NCBI RefSeq assembly: GCF_003347015.1
Contig: NZ_PNFB01000016.1
Span: 31,502-95,501 of the forward strand
Direction of reading: 5' to 3'
Length of the DNA: 64,000 bases
From: Brachybacterium sp. YJGR34
GTDB taxonomy: Bacteria > Actinomycetota > Actinomycetes > Actinomycetales > Dermabacteraceae
The notes beneath the pieces are model-generated. The model worked only from the letters and a program-made list of their open reading frames with translations, was not told where the DNA came from and did not search any database. Shown one piece after another: positions 50,777 through 61,271 of the stretch (the first letter of the stretch is position 1; every line of letters begins with the position of its first letter). Both the position numbers and the translations under genes were made by a program.

Positions 50777-52384
50777 TCAGTAGACGAGGTCGACCGCGTG
50801 GATCGAGCGGGCGCCGATGCTCTCGCCGAGCTCCTCGGCGAAGTCCCGGCCCACGGACTCGTCGAGGTCGAGCACCACGAGGGCCTCGGAGCCGGGGCCC
50901 CGTCCGGCGCGCGAGACCTGCATGCCGGCGATGTTCACACCGGCCTCGCCGAGGCGCAGGCCGTACTGGCCGATCAGGCCCGGCCCATCCTCGTAGCGGA
51001 TGATCAGCAGGTGGTCGCTGAGCGGGACGTCGAGCGCATGGCCGGCGACCTCGGTGAGCTTGTGCTCCTGGTCCACGCCGCTGAGGGTGCCCGAGACGGA
51101 GACGACCTCCCCGCCGCGCAGCGTGCCGCGCAGGGTGACGACGTTGCGGAAGCGCTCCGTGGCCTCCTCGGTGACCAGCTGCACGGTGATGCCGCGCTCC
51201 TCGGCCAGGACGGGGGCGTTGACGTAGCTGACCTGCTCGGTGACCACCGAGCGGAACACGCCGCGCAGGGCGGAGAGCTTCAGCGCGGTGACGTCGCGGG
51301 AGGCGATCTCGCCGTGCACCTCGATGTCCAGCAGCTCCGGGGACTCGCCCGCGAGCGCGGTGAACAGCTGGCCGAGACGGTCGGCCAGGGCCACGCCCGG
51401 ACGGACCAGGTCGTCGATCGCGCCGCCGGCGACGTTGACCGCATCGGGCACCAGCTCGCCGGCCAGGGCCAGGCGCACCGAGCGCGCGACGGCCACGCCG
51501 GCCTTCTCCTGCGCCTCCGCGGTCGAGGCGCCCAGGTGCGGGGTGAGGGTGACGCTGTCGAGCTCGAGCAGGCGCTTCGCGGTCTCGGACTGCGCGGGCG
51601 GCTCGGTGGTGTAGACGTCCAGCGCCGCGCCGGCGATCCGGCCGGCGACGAGCGCCTCGTAGAGCGCCTCCTCGTCGATGAGCCCGCCGCGCGCGGCGTT
51701 GACGACGTGGAGGGAGGGCTTGGCGAGGGCGAACTGCTCGGCGCCGAGCAGGCCCGTGGTCTCCGGGGTCTTGGGCATGTGGACGGTGGCCACATCGGCC
51801 TCGCGCATCAGCTCGTCGAGCTCGACCACGCGCGCCCCGAGCTCCGCGGCCCGGGTGTGGTTGACGTAGGGGTCGTAGGCGAGCAGCTCGACGCCGAAGG
51901 GCGCGAGGCGCTCCGCGACCAGCTGGCCGATCCGGCCGAAGCCCACCACGCCCACGGTCTTGCCCAACAGCTCGACGCCGGTGAGCTGCTTGCGCTCCCA
52001 GCGCCCGGCCTTCACCGAGGCATCGGCGCGGGCGAGGTTGCGCAGCGAGGCGAGGATCAGCGTCACCGCGAGCTCCGCCGCGGAGACGATGTTGGAGGTC
52101 GGGGCGTTGATGACCATGACGCCGGCGGTGGTCGCGGCGGCGACGTCCACGTTGTCCAGTCCCACGCCCGCGCGGGCGACGACCTGGAGCTTCTTCGCCG
52201 CGGCGAGGACCTCGGCGTCGACCTGGGTCGCCGAGCGGACCAGCAGGGCGTCGGCCTCGGCGATCGCCGAGAGCAGGGCGGGACGGTCGGTGCCGTCGAC
52301 GTGGCGGACATCGGCGCCGTCGCCGAAGACCTCGATGGTGGCGGGCGAGAGCTCTTCGGCGAACAGGACGACGGGACGCGTCAC
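50777..52384 (-). CDS. serA: D-3-phosphoglycerate dehydrogenase
   Basis: First step of serine synthesis. GTG 52384 has GGAGG 8 nt upstream and gives 535 aa, the long actinobacterial form. The NAD loop is VGVVGFGRIGQLVAERL, the catalytic Arg, Glu and His are in NAARGGLIDEEAL, TTEPPAQ and TPHLGASTAEAQEK. A regulatory intervening domain (about 320-450) and a C-terminal ACT domain (about 460-535, IIRYEDGPGLIGQYGLRLGE) allow serine feedback. A -10-like TACTCT lies at 52443-52448 on the minus strand, about 60 bases upstream. A hairpin separates it from ilvC. Confidence 0.97.
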   Translation of the reverse strand: MTRPVVLFAEELSPATIEVFGDGADVRHVDGTDRPALLSAIAEADALLVRSATQVDAEVLAAAKKLQVVARAGVGLDNVDVAAATTAGVMVINAPTSNIVSAAELAVTLILASLRNLARADASVKAGRWERKQLTGVELLGKTVGVVGFGRIGQLVAERLAPFGVELLAYDPYVNHTRAAELGARVVELDELMREADVATVHMPKTPETTGLLGAEQFALAKPSLHVVNAARGGLIDEEALYEALVAGRIAGAALDVYTTEPPAQSETAKRLLELDSVTLTPHLGASTAEAQEKAGVAVARSVRLALAGELVPDAVNVAGGAIDDLVRPGVALADRLGQLFTALAGESPELLDIEVHGEIASRDVTALKLSALRGVFRSVVTEQVSYVNAPVLAEERGITVQLVTEEATERFRNVVTLRGTLRGGEVVSVSGTLSGVDQEHKLTEVAGHALDVPLSDHLLIIRYEDGPGLIGQYGLRLGEAGVNIAGMQVSRAGRGPGSEALVVLDLDESVGRDFAEELGESIGARSIHAVDLVY

Positions 52385-52532
52385 GGGAAAAACCTCCGGG
52401 TCGGGTGATGGTGCCCGGACTGCCGTCTCCGGGGCCGGGGACAGAGTACTGCGGTGTCCGCCATGCGGTCGCCTCGGCCAGGATCCGAGACCCTTGTCCA
52501 CGCCCTGACACGGGGCGCACCGGCGGCTGGGG

Positions 52533-52580
52533 GCCGACGGCCGTGGGACCGACCCGCGGGCCGGCCGCACGGCCGTCGGC
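52533..52580 (-). terminator. Terminator hairpin after ilvC
   Basis: GCCGACGGCCGTG (52533-52545) pairs perfectly with 52568-52580 (13 bp). The 22-base loop contains CCCGCGGG. It begins 33 bases past the ilvC stop and separates ilvBNC from serA. The rest of the 228-base gap holds the likely serA promoter. Confidence 0.7.
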
Positions 52581-52612
52581 AGCAGCGGCGCCGTGAGGCA
52601 CCGCTGACGGGA

Positions 52613-53757
<1,145 letters not shown>

Positions 53758-53772
53758 GGATGCGGGACGAGC

Positions 53773-54318
53773 TCAGGAGAGCAGGCTGCGGTCGGTGATC
53801 GCGCGCCCGCCGCGGCCGATGGCGACCTCGCCGGACTTGACGATCTCGCGGATCCCGAAGGCCTCGAGCATCCCCAGCAGCGCGGTGAGCTTGTCCTGGG
53901 TGCCGGTGGCCTCGATGGTCACCGAGTCGGCGGCCGCATCGACCACCTTCGCCCGGAACATCTGCACGATCTCCAGCACCGAGGTGCGGGTGGTGTTGTC
54001 CGCGGTGACCTTGATGAGGATGAGCTCGCGCTGGACGGTCTGCCGCGCGTCGAGCTGGACGATCTTGAGCACGTTGACGAGCTTGTTGAGCTGCTTCGTG
54101 ATCTGCTCGAGACGATGCTGGTCGACGTCGACCACCACCGTGATGCGGGAGATCTCCGGATGCTCGGTCGGTCCGACGGCGAGCGAGGAGATGTTGTAGC
54201 CGCGACGCGAGAACAGAGCGGTGACCCGGGTGAGGACGCCGGGCTTGTTCTCGACCAGCACCGAAAGGGTCTGGCTGTGCGGGGTCATGACGTAGTCGGT
54301 CGTCGAGGTGGTAGTCAT
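53773..54318 (-). CDS. ilvN: Acetolactate synthase small (regulatory) subunit
   Basis: Regulatory subunit that gives valine feedback to IlvB, 181 aa. The N-terminal ACT domain starts LSVLVENKPGVLTRVTALFS and RRGYNISSLAVGPTEHPEIS; the second domain runs from RELILIKVTADNTTRTSVLE to IREIVKSGEVAIGRGGRAI. The ATG comes two bases after the ilvB stop. ATG 54318 is chosen; a second in-frame Met follows at residue 11. Confidence 0.97.
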   Translation of the reverse strand: MTTTSTTDYVMTPHSQTLSVLVENKPGVLTRVTALFSRRGYNISSLAVGPTEHPEISRITVVVDVDQHRLEQITKQLNKLVNVLKIVQLDARQTVQRELILIKVTADNTTRTSVLEIVQMFRAKVVDAAADSVTIEATGTQDKLTALLGMLEAFGIREIVKSGEVAIGRGGRAITDRSLLS

Positions 54319-54320
54319 GA

Positions 54321-56078
54321 TCAGATGTCCCTCTCCCACTCGGGGCTCATGCCCTGGGCGATCTGGATCTCGTCGTTGGAGACGCCGGCCGGCACCATCG
54401 GCCACACCATGGCGTCGGCGCTGACGGTGAAGTCCACGACCACGGGGCGGTCGTTGATCTCCAGCGCCTGCTGGATCGTGGCGTCGATGTCCTCGTCCCG
54501 CTCGCAGCGCAGCCCGGCGCAGCCGTAGGCGTCGGCGAGCTTGACGAAGTCCGGGATGCGGCGCGAGCCGTGGCCCGTGTTCAGCTCGGTGTTGGAGTAG
54601 CGCTGGTCGTAGAACAGGTTCTGCCACTGCCGGACCATGCCGAGGCTCGAGTTGTTGATGACCGCCACCTTGATCGGGATCTGGTTGATCACGCAGGTGG
54701 CGAGCTCTTGGTTGGTCATCTGGAAGCAGCCGTCGCCGTCGATGGACCACACCACGCGATCGGGCATGCCCACCTTCGCCCCCATGGCCGCCGGCACCGA
54801 GTAGCCCATCGTGCCCAGCCCGCCGGAGTTGATCCAGGTGCGCGGGTTCTCGTAGGTCACGAACTGGCTGGACCACATCTGGTGCTGGCCCACGCCCGCG
54901 ACGTAGATGGCCTCGGGACCGGAGAGCGCGCTGAGACGCGAGATGACCTTCTGCGGCGCGGTGAAGCCGTCCTCGGTCTCGGTCCAGCCCAGCGGGTAGT
55001 TGTCCCGCAGCATCGACAGCATGGTCCACCAGGCGCCGTAGTCGCGCTCATCGGCGGCGGCGAGCCGCTCGCGCAGCTCGGCGGTCAGGGCGCGGGCGAC
55101 GTCCGCGGCCTGCCCGACGATCGGGACGTCGGCCTCGATGTTCTTCGAGATCTCGGCCGGGTCGATGTCCGCGTGGACGATCTTCGCCGAGGGGGCGAAG
55201 GAGTCCAGGCGTCCGGTCACGCGGTCGTCGAAGCGGGCGCCGATGTTGACGATCAGGTCCGCCCGCTGCAGCGCGGAGACCGCCGCAACGGTGCCGTGCA
55301 TGCCGGGCATGCCCAGCTGCTGCGGGTGCGAGTCGGGCAGGGCGCCGCGGGCCATGAGGGTGGTGACGAAGGGCGCACCGGAGAGGTCCACGAGCTCGCG
55401 GATCTCCTCGGTGGCATCACCGCGGATCACCCCGCCGCCCAGCAGGAAGACCGGACGCTGGGCCTCCAGCAGCATGGAGACGGCCTCGCGGATCTGCTTG
55501 CCGTGCGGACGCGACTCCGGCTTGTAGCCGGGCAGGTCCATGCTCTCGGGCCAGACGAACTCGGTCATCGCCTGCTGGGCGTCCTTGGTGACGTCCACGA
55601 GCACCACGCCGGGGCGCCCGGTCGAGGCGATGTGGAAGGCCTGCTTGATCACCTTGGGGATCTCCGCGGCGTCCTTGACCAGGAAGTTGTGCTTGGTCAC
55701 GGGCATCGTCATGCCGACGATGTCCGCCTCCTGGAAGGCGTCGGTGCCGATGAAGGGCGAGCCCACCTGCCCGGTGATGGCCACCATCGGGATGGAGTCC
55801 ATCTGGGCGTCGGCGATCGCGGTGATGAGGTTGGTGGCGCCGGGGCCGGAAGTCGCCAGGCACACGCCGACCTTGCCCGTGGCGTGGGCATAGCCGCTCG
55901 CGGCGTGGCCGGCGCCCTGCTCGTGGCGGACCAGCACGTGGCGCAGGCCCTCGGCGTCCATCAGCGGGTCGTAGGTGGGCAGGATGGCACCACCGGGAAG
56001 GCCGAAGACGACCTCGGCTCCGGCGTGCTTGAGGGACTCGACCAGCGCTTGGGCGCCGGTCATGGTCTGTCCGGTCAT
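54321..56078 (-). CDS. ilvB: Acetolactate synthase large subunit
   Basis: Thiamine-diphosphate enzyme forming acetolactate and acetohydroxybutyrate, 585 aa. ATG 56078 is chosen since AAGGAG lies 6 nt upstream; other in-frame codons upstream lack this. The catalytic glutamate is E53 in [14 protein letters not shown]. The FAD region has [19 protein letters not shown], and the ThDP motif is [18 protein letters not shown]. It is the first enzyme gene of ilvBNC and follows a leader-peptide attenuator. Confidence 0.98.
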   Translation of the reverse strand: MTGQTMTGAQALVESLKHAGAEVVFGLPGGAILPTYDPLMDAEGLRHVLVRHEQGAGHAASGYAHATGKVGVCLATSGPGATNLITAIADAQMDSIPMVAITGQVGSPFIGTDAFQEADIVGMTMPVTKHNFLVKDAAEIPKVIKQAFHIASTGRPGVVLVDVTKDAQQAMTEFVWPESMDLPGYKPESRPHGKQIREAVSMLLEAQRPVFLLGGGVIRGDATEEIRELVDLSGAPFVTTLMARGALPDSHPQQLGMPGMHGTVAAVSALQRADLIVNIGARFDDRVTGRLDSFAPSAKIVHADIDPAEISKNIEADVPIVGQAADVARALTAELRERLAAADERDYGAWWTMLSMLRDNYPLGWTETEDGFTAPQKVISRLSALSGPEAIYVAGVGQHQMWSSQFVTYENPRTWINSGGLGTMGYSVPAAMGAKVGMPDRVVWSIDGDGCFQMTNQELATCVINQIPIKVAVINNSSLGMVRQWQNLFYDQRYSNTELNTGHGSRRIPDFVKLADAYGCAGLRCERDEDIDATIQQALEINDRPVVVDFTVSADAMVWPMVPAGVSNDEIQIAQGMSPEWERDI

Positions 56079-56161
56079 CGGAACTCCTTCGTCGTCTCGG
56101 ACGGTGGGCATGGCGGGGATCCTGCGCACCTCCCCCGCACCCCGCATCCTGCCGGGGCACG

Positions 56162-56195
56162 AAAAAGCCCCTCCGCCTGGGGCTCAGGGAGGGGC
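56162..56195 (-). terminator. ilvB attenuator terminator
   Basis: On the minus strand GCCCCTCC (56195-56188) pairs with GGAGGGGC (56174-56167) and is followed directly by TTTTT. It is a classic intrinsic terminator placed between the leader peptide and ilvB, about 85 bases before the ilvB start. It is the only T-tailed hairpin noticed in this window. Confidence 0.85.
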
Positions 56196-56226
56196 GCGGA
56201 AGACGAGCTCGTAGAACGAACGGGCG

Positions 56227-56265
56227 TCAGCCGCGCTCGGTAACTACGAGAAGGTTCATCTCCAT
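56227..56265 (-). CDS. ilvB leader peptide MEMNLLVVTERG
   Basis: A 12-codon ORF, too short for standard gene finding. Codons 5-8 are Leu-Leu-Val-Val, products of the ilvBNC pathway, as expected for ribosome-mediated attenuation. There is no ribosome-binding site for the first ATG; a -10 box TAGCAT ends 6 nt before it, so the mRNA probably starts at this ATG. The second ATG (56259) is an alternative. The bases CTCGTAG of the Leu-Val codons (56250-56244) can pair with CTACGAG (56214-56208), and GCGCGG at the end of the ORF with CCGCGC (56199-56194) next to the terminator. Attenuation of ilvBNC with a leader lacking a ribosome-binding site has been described in Corynebacterium glutamicum. Confidence 0.8.
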   Translation of the reverse strand: MEMNLLVVTERG

Positions 56266-56271
56266 GCCGAC

Positions 56272-56277
56272 ATGCTA
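56272..56277 (-). promoter_or_regulatory. Leaderless -10 box of the ilvB operon
   Basis: TAGCAT on the minus strand ends exactly 6 nt before the leader-peptide ATG at 56265. The -35 region is weak. Confidence 0.65.
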
Positions 56278-56391
56278 GGTGCTCCCCCGCGCAGATCACC
56301 AGGTGTCCGGATCGCGAGATGTGTGCCACGACGCCCTACGTGCCGCCCGGCGCCCGGGCATGTCATCCGCCGACACACATGCCCCAAGAAG

Positions 56392-56420
56392 TTGTAATGC
56401 CGCCCATAACCTTGCATGAT
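56392..56420 (+). promoter_or_regulatory. Leaderless promoter of the sulfate assimilation operon
   Basis: -35 TTGTAA (56392-56397), 17-base spacer, -10 CATGAT (56415-56420), then 6 nt to ATG 56427. No ribosome-binding site. It is divergent from the ilvB promoter, with 115 bases between the two -35 regions and -10 boxes. Confidence 0.65.
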
Positions 56421-56426
56421 CTGGGT

Positions 56427-58178
56427 ATGTCCCGCACCGACACCGCAGAGACCCTGTCGAGCACCGCTTCCGCGGCCACCGCCACGGCGCCCGTCCGGGC
56501 GCGACCCTCCCGCTCCGGGAAGCCGCAGGGCCAGTGGAAGATCGACGGCACCGAACCGCTGAACCACAACGAGGAGTTCAAGGCCGAGGACAACGGCCTC
56601 AACGTCCGCGAGCGCATCGAGACCATCTACGCCGAGGCCGGCTTCGACGCGATCCCCGGTGACGACCTTCACGGCCGGTTCCGCTGGTGGGGGCTGTACA
56701 CCCAGCGCCTGCCCGGCATCGACGGCGGGCGCACTGCGCAGCTCGAGCCGCACGAGCTCGAGGACCGCTACTTCATGCTCCGCGTCCGCACCGACGGGGC
56801 CTCCCTCTCCCCCGCCGCCCTGCGGGTCCTCGGCGGCATCTCCGACGAGTTCGGCCGCGGCACCGCGGACATCACCGACCGGGAGAACATCCAGTACCAC
56901 TGGATCGAGATCGAGGCGATGCCCGAGATCTGGCGGCGCCTGGAGACCGTGGGCCTCGAGACCACCACCGCCTGCGGCGACACCCCGCGCGGCTTCCTCG
57001 GCAGTCCCGTCGCCGGCGTCGCGGCCGACGAGATCATCGACCCCACCCCGGTGATCGCCGAGATCAAGCGCCGCTACCTCGGCGACCCGGACCTCGCCAA
57101 CCTCCCGCGCAAGTTCAAGACCGCCATCACCGGCCACCCCACCCAGGACGTGGTCCCCGAGATCAACGACGTCTCCCTGGTGGGCGTGGTCCACCCCGAG
57201 CTCGGCCCGGGCTACGACCTGTGGGTGGGCGGCGCGCTGTCCACCACGCCGCGCCTGGGCGAGCGGCTGGGGACCTTCGTGACCGAGGAGCAGGCCCCCG
57301 ACGTCTGGCACGGCGTGGTGCGGATCTTCCGCGACTACGGCCATCGCCGGCTGCGCAACAAGGCCCGGCTGAAGTTCCTCCTGGCCGAATGGGGCCCCGA
57401 GAAGTTCCGCGAGGTCCTGGAGACCGAGTACCTCGGGTACTCCCTGGCCGACGGTCCGGCGCCGGGCGCACCCACGGGGCCCGGCGACCACGTCGGTGTG
57501 CATCGACAGAAGGACGGCCGCCACTACGTCGGCGCGACGCCCACGGTGGGGCGGATCGGCGACGGCCGGCTGAGCGCGCTGGCCGATCTCGTCGAGTCCG
57601 TCGGCGCCGAGTCGGTGCGCCTGACCCCCTTCCAGACCCTCGTGGTGCTGGGCGTGCCCGAGGAGGGCGTGGAGGGCCTGGTCGCGGGGCTCCAGGAGCT
57701 CGGGCTCAGCACGCGGCCCAGCCCCTTCCGCCGCTCGACCATCGCGTGCACGGGCCTGGAGTTCTGCAAGCTGGCGATCGTGGACACGAAGGACACCGCC
57801 GAGCGGACCATCGCGGAGCTCGAGGAGCGCCTCGGCGAGCTCGCGCCCGCGCTCGGCGCGCCGATCAGTCTGCACGTCAACGGCTGCCCCAACTCCTGCG
57901 CCCGCATCCAGACCGCGGACATCGGCCTCAAGGGGCAGATCATCACCACCGACGAGGGCGAGCAGGTTCCCGGTTTCCAGGTGCATCTGGGAGGATCGCT
58001 CGCGCGGCCCGACCTGGCCGAGCCGCAGCTGGGCCGTACCCTGCGTCGGCACAAGGTCGCCGCCCGCGACCTCACCGACTACGTCGAGCGCGTGGTGCGC
58101 TCCTATCTGGCCGGGCGCGAGGCCGAGGAGAGCTTCGCCGCCTGGGCGCACCGCGCCGAGGAGGAGGATCTGCGATGA
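56427..58178 (+). CDS. sir: Ferredoxin-dependent sulfite reductase (NirA/Sir type)
   Basis: Reduces sulfite to sulfide using a siroheme-4Fe-4S centre, 583 aa. The cluster cysteines are C441 and C447 (CTGLEFC) and C487 and C491 (CPNSC). The siroheme half-domains show NIQYHWIEIEAMPEIW and the C-terminal LHVNGCPNSCARIQTADIGL. The sequence family also includes nitrite reductases; linkage to cysH, cysD and cysN supports sulfite as substrate. The N-terminal 45 residues are Ala/Thr-rich and variable. Stop overlaps the cysH start. Confidence 0.95.
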   Translation: MSRTDTAETLSSTASAATATAPVRARPSRSGKPQGQWKIDGTEPLNHNEEFKAEDNGLNVRERIETIYAEAGFDAIPGDDLHGRFRWWGLYTQRLPGIDGGRTAQLEPHELEDRYFMLRVRTDGASLSPAALRVLGGISDEFGRGTADITDRENIQYHWIEIEAMPEIWRRLETVGLETTTACGDTPRGFLGSPVAGVAADEIIDPTPVIAEIKRRYLGDPDLANLPRKFKTAITGHPTQDVVPEINDVSLVGVVHPELGPGYDLWVGGALSTTPRLGERLGTFVTEEQAPDVWHGVVRIFRDYGHRRLRNKARLKFLLAEWGPEKFREVLETEYLGYSLADGPAPGAPTGPGDHVGVHRQKDGRHYVGATPTVGRIGDGRLSALADLVESVGAESVRLTPFQTLVVLGVPEEGVEGLVAGLQELGLSTRPSPFRRSTIACTGLEFCKLAIVDTKDTAERTIAELEERLGELAPALGAPISLHVNGCPNSCARIQTADIGLKGQIITTDEGEQVPGFQVHLGGSLARPDLAEPQLGRTLRRHKVAARDLTDYVERVVRSYLAGREAEESFAAWAHRAEEEDLR

Positions 58179-58996
58179 GCACCGAGACCGTCGATGACCT
58201 GAGGACCGAGCGCCTGCGCGCCGTGGCCGCGGAGGCGTCCGAGCGCTTCGCGGCCCTCGAGCAGGACCTGGGCCCCGAGGAGCTGGCCGAGGAGGCCTCG
58301 CGCTGGGCGGCGGAGACCTTCGGGTCCTCGCTCGCGGTGGCCTGCTCGATGGCCGATGCGGTGCTGCCGCACGTGGTGGCCCGTCACCGCCCCGGTGTGG
58401 ACGTGCTCTTCCTCGAGACCGGGTACCACTTCCCCGAGACCCTGGCCACCCGGGACCGGGTGGCGCGGGAGCTCGACGTGACCGTGATCGACGTCCTGCC
58501 CGAGCGCACCGTGGCCGAGCAGGACGCGGCCCACGGGGCGCGTCTGCACGACCGCGATCCCGGCGCCTGCTGCGCGATGCGGAAGATCGACCCGCTGCGT
58601 GCGGCGCTGCGCGGCTACGACGCCTGGGTCACCGGCGTGCGCCGCGAGGAGGGCCCCACCCGGGCGGGCACCCCGGTGGTCACCTTCGACGAGGCCTTCG
58701 GCCTGGTGAAGATCAACCCGCTGGTCACCTGGTCCTTCGATCGCCTCATGGGCTATTCCCGCGAGCACGCGCTGCCGGAGAACCCGCTGCTGGACCAGGG
58801 CTACCCGAGCATCGGCTGCGCCCCCTGCACCCGCGCCGTCGCCCCCGGCGAGGACCCTCGTGCCGGCCGCTGGTCCGGGAGCGCGAAGACCGAGTGCGGA
58901 CTCCATCCCGGCACCGAGCAGGCCGGGGCCCCCGCCGACGGCAGCGTCACCGCGCTGTCGCTGCTGTCCCTCGACACGACCCAGGAGGACCGATGA
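58175..58996 (+). CDS. cysH: Adenylylsulfate (APS) reductase
   Basis: Reduces APS to sulfite and AMP with thioredoxin, 273 aa. The 4Fe-4S motif that distinguishes APS from PAPS reductases is present: C132-C133 (CCAMRKIDPL) and C215/C218 (GCAPCTR). The catalytic cysteine is C241 in KTECGLH. VLFLETGYHFPETL is the PP-loop-associated region. Because APS is used directly, no CysC kinase is needed and none is found. ATGA overlaps join it to sir and cysD. Confidence 0.97.
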   Translation: MSTETVDDLRTERLRAVAAEASERFAALEQDLGPEELAEEASRWAAETFGSSLAVACSMADAVLPHVVARHRPGVDVLFLETGYHFPETLATRDRVARELDVTVIDVLPERTVAEQDAAHGARLHDRDPGACCAMRKIDPLRAALRGYDAWVTGVRREEGPTRAGTPVVTFDEAFGLVKINPLVTWSFDRLMGYSREHALPENPLLDQGYPSIGCAPCTRAVAPGEDPRAGRWSGSAKTECGLHPGTEQAGAPADGSVTALSLLSLDTTQEDR

Positions 58997-59943
58997 CCGC
59001 TCTGATCCCCGAGACGCGGACCACCACCGCCGCGGCCACCGGATCGGCTCCGGCCGCCGATCTGCTCGACGCCCTCGAGAGCGAGGCGATCCACATCCTC
59101 CGCGAGGTGGTGGGCGAGCTCGAGCGTCCGGCCATGCTGTTCTCCGGCGGCAAGGACTCGGTGGTGATGCTCCACCTCGCCGCCAAGGCGCTGTGGCCCG
59201 CCCCGGTCCCCTTCCCCGTGCTCCATGTGGACACCGGGCACAACTTCCCCGAGGTGCTCACCTTCCGCGACGAGGCCGTCGAGCGCTACGGCGTCGAGCT
59301 GAAGGTCGCCTCGGTCCAGGACTACCTCGACGACGGCCGGCTGCGCGAGCGGGCCGACGGCACGCGCAACCCGCTGCAGACGCTCCCGCTGCTCGACGCC
59401 ATCGAGCAGCACCGCTTCGACGCCGTGCTGGGCGGCGGTCGCCGCGACGAGGACAAGGCCCGGGCCAAGGAGCGGATCGTGTCCCTGCGCAGCTCCTTCG
59501 GCCAGTGGGACCCCAAGAACCAGCGCCCCGAGCTGTGGCATCTGTACAACACCCGCCGCCAGCCCGGCGAGCACGTGCGCGTCTTCCCACTGTCGAACTG
59601 GACCGAGCTGGACGTGTGGCGGTACATCGCCCGTGAGGGGATCGAGCTGCCCCCGCTGTACTACGCGCACGAGCGCGAGGTCTTCGAGCGCGACGGGATG
59701 CTCCTGTCCCCCGGCGCGTGGGTCACACCGCGCGAGGGCGAGCGCACGGAGGTCCGGACGGTCCGCTACCGGACCGTCGGCGACATGTCCTGCACGGGCG
59801 CGGTGCCCTCCTCCGCGGCCGACGTGGAGGCGGTGATCGCCGAGGTCGCCGCGACCACGATCACCGAGCGCGGCGCGACCCGCGCCGACGACCGCCTGTC
59901 CGAGGCCGCCATGGAGGACCGCAAGAAGGAGGGCTACTTCTGA
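58993..59943 (+). CDS. cysD: Sulfate adenylyltransferase subunit 2
   Basis: Catalytic subunit of ATP sulfurylase, 316 aa. AGGAGG lies just upstream of ATG 58993. The PP-loop is SGGKDS (51-56); FPVLHVDTGHNFPEVLTFRD and GGGRRDEDKARAKERI are family blocks, and the C-terminus ends in the usual RKKEGYF. It pairs with CysN, which starts one base before its last base (TGATG). Confidence 0.97.
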   Translation: MTALIPETRTTTAAATGSAPAADLLDALESEAIHILREVVGELERPAMLFSGGKDSVVMLHLAAKALWPAPVPFPVLHVDTGHNFPEVLTFRDEAVERYGVELKVASVQDYLDDGRLRERADGTRNPLQTLPLLDAIEQHRFDAVLGGGRRDEDKARAKERIVSLRSSFGQWDPKNQRPELWHLYNTRRQPGEHVRVFPLSNWTELDVWRYIAREGIELPPLYYAHEREVFERDGMLLSPGAWVTPREGERTEVRTVRYRTVGDMSCTGAVPSSAADVEAVIAEVAATTITERGATRADDRLSEAAMEDRKKEGYF

Positions 59944-61262
59944 TGAGCACCACCACCCTGACCCCCGCGACCGCGCTGGACGACGCGGCCTCCCCGACCC
60001 TGCTGCGCCTGGCCACGGCCGGCAGCGTGGACGACGGCAAGTCGACCCTCATCGGGCGCCTCCTGCACGACACGAAGTCGGTGCTGGCCGATCAGCTCGC
60101 CGCCGTGCAGGACGCGAGCCGGCGCCGCGGGTGGACCGGCGAGCTGGCGGACCTCGCGCTGCTCACCGACGGCCTGCGCGCCGAGCGCGAGCAGGGCATC
60201 ACGATCGACGTCGCCTACCGCTACTTCGCCACCGCCGAGCGCTCCTACGTGCTGGCCGACACCCCCGGTCACGTCCAGTACACCCGCAACATGGTCACCG
60301 GCGCCTCCACGGCCGACGTCGTCGTGGTGCTGGTCGACGCCCGCCACGGCGTCCTCGAGCAGACCCGTCGGCACCTCGCCGTCGCGGCCCTGCTGCGGGT
60401 CCCTCACGTGGTGGTCGCCCTGAACAAGATCGACCTGGTCGAGCACCCCCAGCAGGTCCACGCCGACGTGGTGGAGCAGCTGGGGAGCGTGGCCGCCGCG
60501 CTCGAGATCCCGGTGCCCGAGGTGGTCCCGCTCTCGGCGCTGCACGGGGACAACGTGGTGGAGTCCTCCGCCCTCACCGCCTGGTACGAGGGGCCCACGC
60601 TGCTGGGGATCCTCGAGGCGCTGCCCGCGGGCCGTCACGCCGTGGACGAGCCCTTCCGCCTGCCGGTGCAGCTGGTGATCCGCCCCCAGCTCGGGGCGCG
60701 GGATCCTGCTCATCGCGACTATCGCGGCTATGCGGGGCTGCTCACCTCGGGCTCCCTCGCCGTGGGCGACGAGGTGCTCGTGGCCGGCTCCGGCCGCACC
60801 ACCACGGTGGCGGGCATCGACCGCGCCCAGGAGTCCGTCCAGCGCGCGGAGGCGGGGGACTCCGTCACGGTCCGCCTCGACGAGGATCTCGACATCTCCC
60901 GGGGTGACCTGCTCGCCGCACCCGGTGCCCCCTCGCCGGTCCGCGCCGCGGAGGCCATGCTCTGCTGGCTCGCCGAGACCCCGCTGCGCCCCGGCGCCCG
61001 GGTGCTCGTCAAGCACGGCACCCGCACCGTCCAGGCCCGTGTCAGCACGCTCCACGACCGCCTCGACATCAGCACCCTCGAGCGCATCCCCGCCGAGCAG
61101 GCCGATCTCAACGACCTCGTGCGGGTGGGCCTCGAGGTCGCCGAGCCGCTCCCGCTCGAGCTCTACTCCGCCTCCCGCGACGGCGGCGCGCTGCTGGTCA
61201 TCGACCCGCAGACGGCCACGACCCTCGCGGCGGGGATGGTCTCCGCCCGCGACGCCGTCTGA
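59943..61262 (+). CDS. cysN: Sulfate adenylyltransferase subunit 1 (GTPase)
   Basis: Regulatory GTPase of ATP sulfurylase, 439 aa. G1 is GSVDDGKST (27-35), G2 includes REQGITIDVAYRYF, G3 is DTPGH and G4 is NKID. EF-Tu-like beta domains follow. The length shows that no CysC (APS kinase) domain is fused, in line with an APS-reducing pathway. Confidence 0.97.
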   Translation: MSTTTLTPATALDDAASPTLLRLATAGSVDDGKSTLIGRLLHDTKSVLADQLAAVQDASRRRGWTGELADLALLTDGLRAEREQGITIDVAYRYFATAERSYVLADTPGHVQYTRNMVTGASTADVVVVLVDARHGVLEQTRRHLAVAALLRVPHVVVALNKIDLVEHPQQVHADVVEQLGSVAAALEIPVPEVVPLSALHGDNVVESSALTAWYEGPTLLGILEALPAGRHAVDEPFRLPVQLVIRPQLGARDPAHRDYRGYAGLLTSGSLAVGDEVLVAGSGRTTTVAGIDRAQESVQRAEAGDSVTVRLDEDLDISRGDLLAAPGAPSPVRAAEAMLCWLAETPLRPGARVLVKHGTRTVQARVSTLHDRLDISTLERIPAEQADLNDLVRVGLEVAEPLPLELYSASRDGGALLVIDPQTATTLAAGMVSARDAV

Positions 61263-61271
61263 GGCTCGGGC

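Noticed and set aside
56427..58178. Assimilatory nitrite reductase, given the nearby nar genes
   Set aside because: The family is shared, but the gene is fused by overlaps to cysH, cysD and cysN, so sulfite is the more likely substrate.
58175..58996. PAPS reductase
   Set aside because: The CC and CxxC cluster cysteines are present, which mark APS reductase, and no APS kinase is encoded in the cluster.
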